Below are positions 45,806 to 46,151 of a stretch of DNA of 46,151 bases, in pieces; the stretch's first letter is position 1; each line of letters begins with the position of its first letter. The stretch comes from an uncultured Desulfobulbaceae bacterium. Its GTDB lineage: Bacteria > Desulfobacterota > Desulfobulbia > Desulfobulbales > CALZHT01. The stretch covers positions 1-46,151 of the forward strand of contig CALZHT010000011.1 in assembly GCA_945787445.1 (NCBI GenBank), written 5' to 3'. The notes beneath the pieces were generated by a model. It did no database searches. It had not been told where the DNA came from and saw only the letters and a list, made by a program, of their open reading frames with translations. The translations under genes were made by a program, and so were the position numbers.

Positions 45806-46151
45806 ATGAGACTGCGTGAATCAAAAGGCTTTTCAATTCTTGAGGTAATGATCGCCATGGCCATCTTCATGGTCGGTATGCTCGGCGTGGCAGCTTTGCA
45901 GATATCCTCCATGAACGCAACCGCCTTTGCCGGCAACCTCACCGAGGCCATGCATCTGGCCACCAGCAAGATAGAGGAGCTGATGAGCCTCGATTATGAT
46001 CATCCGTTGTTAAATGTTGATGCCAATGGCGACAACCGGGACATCGATAATAATGGTTTTGGCGATAGAGATACCGATGGTGACGGCAGTGATGATGACG
46101 ATGACAATCCGCAGGCGCCTCCCGCCGGTCCGGACGCCATCCTTGATGATG
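45806..46151 (+). CDS. pilV: Type IV pilus minor pilin PilV (second copy, 3' end outside window)
   Basis: MRLRESKG|FSILEVM (Glu at +5) and the helix IAMAIFMVGMLGVAALQISSM are followed by LATSKIEELMSLDYDH, matching the first PilV in the window. Residues about 72-100 (DANGDNRDIDNNGFGDRD, then TDGDGSDDDDD) form a long aspartate-rich, calcium-loop-like insertion. AGGAG lies 6 bases before ATG 45806. The frame runs off the right edge after 115 residues. Together with the truncated PilW before it this is a second, partial copy of the pilW-pilV pair, probably continuing to pilX and pilY1 outside the window. Confidence 0.88.
   Translation, partial: MRLRESKGFSILEVMIAMAIFMVGMLGVAALQISSMNATAFAGNLTEAMHLATSKIEELMSLDYDHPLLNVDANGDNRDIDNNGFGDRDTDGDGSDDDDDNPQAPPAGPDAILDD

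Overview
The window looks like chromosome from a Desulfobacterota (former delta-proteobacterial) bacterium, probably of the Desulfobulbales type. This is inferred from family content and layout: a split F1Fo operon with paired b' and b subunits but no a or c subunit genes, a DivIVA protein, a PurS-PurL fusion, a RicT-like PSP1 protein, and a type IV pilus cluster with a very large PilY1. No rRNA, tRNA, CRISPR array, phage or intact transposase was seen.

Layout. Positions 1-9005 carry tRNA-modification and housekeeping genes on the plus strand: mnmA (cut by the window start), mtaB, cinA, recA and alaS, separated by unusually long, repeat-rich spacers. Positions 9100-15250 hold the ATP synthase operon (b', b, delta, alpha, gamma, beta, epsilon) with a plausible promoter and a clear terminator. 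Next come a CheX-like gene on the minus strand and a stand-alone GltD-like flavoprotein. Positions 17953-35457 are almost entirely minus strand. Read in the direction of transcription they are: purL, an OB/HD protein, holB, a PSP1 protein, metG, a half-GGDEF protein, a MinD/FlhG-like ATPase, yggT, divIVA, a DUF167 gene, a metallophosphoesterase, a HIT protein, mutS and an amidase. Several pairs overlap by 4 nt, which suggests translational coupling. From 36124 to the end lie type IV pilus genes: pilW-pilV-pilX-pilY1, then fimT, a pilE-like pilin on the opposite strand, and a second pilW-pilV pair whose PilW has lost its N-terminal prepilin segment.

Non-coding structure is the most unusual part. 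At least four dispersed repeat families occupy the spacers. The best defined is a MITE-like element of about 190 bp with outer terminal inverted repeats (CTGATTACCA) and an inner long hairpin (core GTCATTTCGA...). It occurs five times, and one copy (4609-4803) is flanked by a perfect direct repeat that includes the cinA stop codon. A second, 124-bp MITE with ATACCAAGT...ACTTGGTAT ends sits 6 bp from one copy of the first. A GTGCCTAAAGTT repeat and a CTCTGTG-type repeat each occur at two places.

Protein-level oddities are a DivIVA with twelve consecutive 11-residue coiled-coil repeats followed by a 17-residue acidic repeat array, a 108-residue protein resembling only the C-terminal half of a GGDEF domain and coupled to metG, and aspartate-rich calcium-loop-like insertions shared by both PilV and both PilW proteins and PilY1. 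I did not find a clearly new defence or mobile system; the repeats and the pilus locus are the parts most worth following up.
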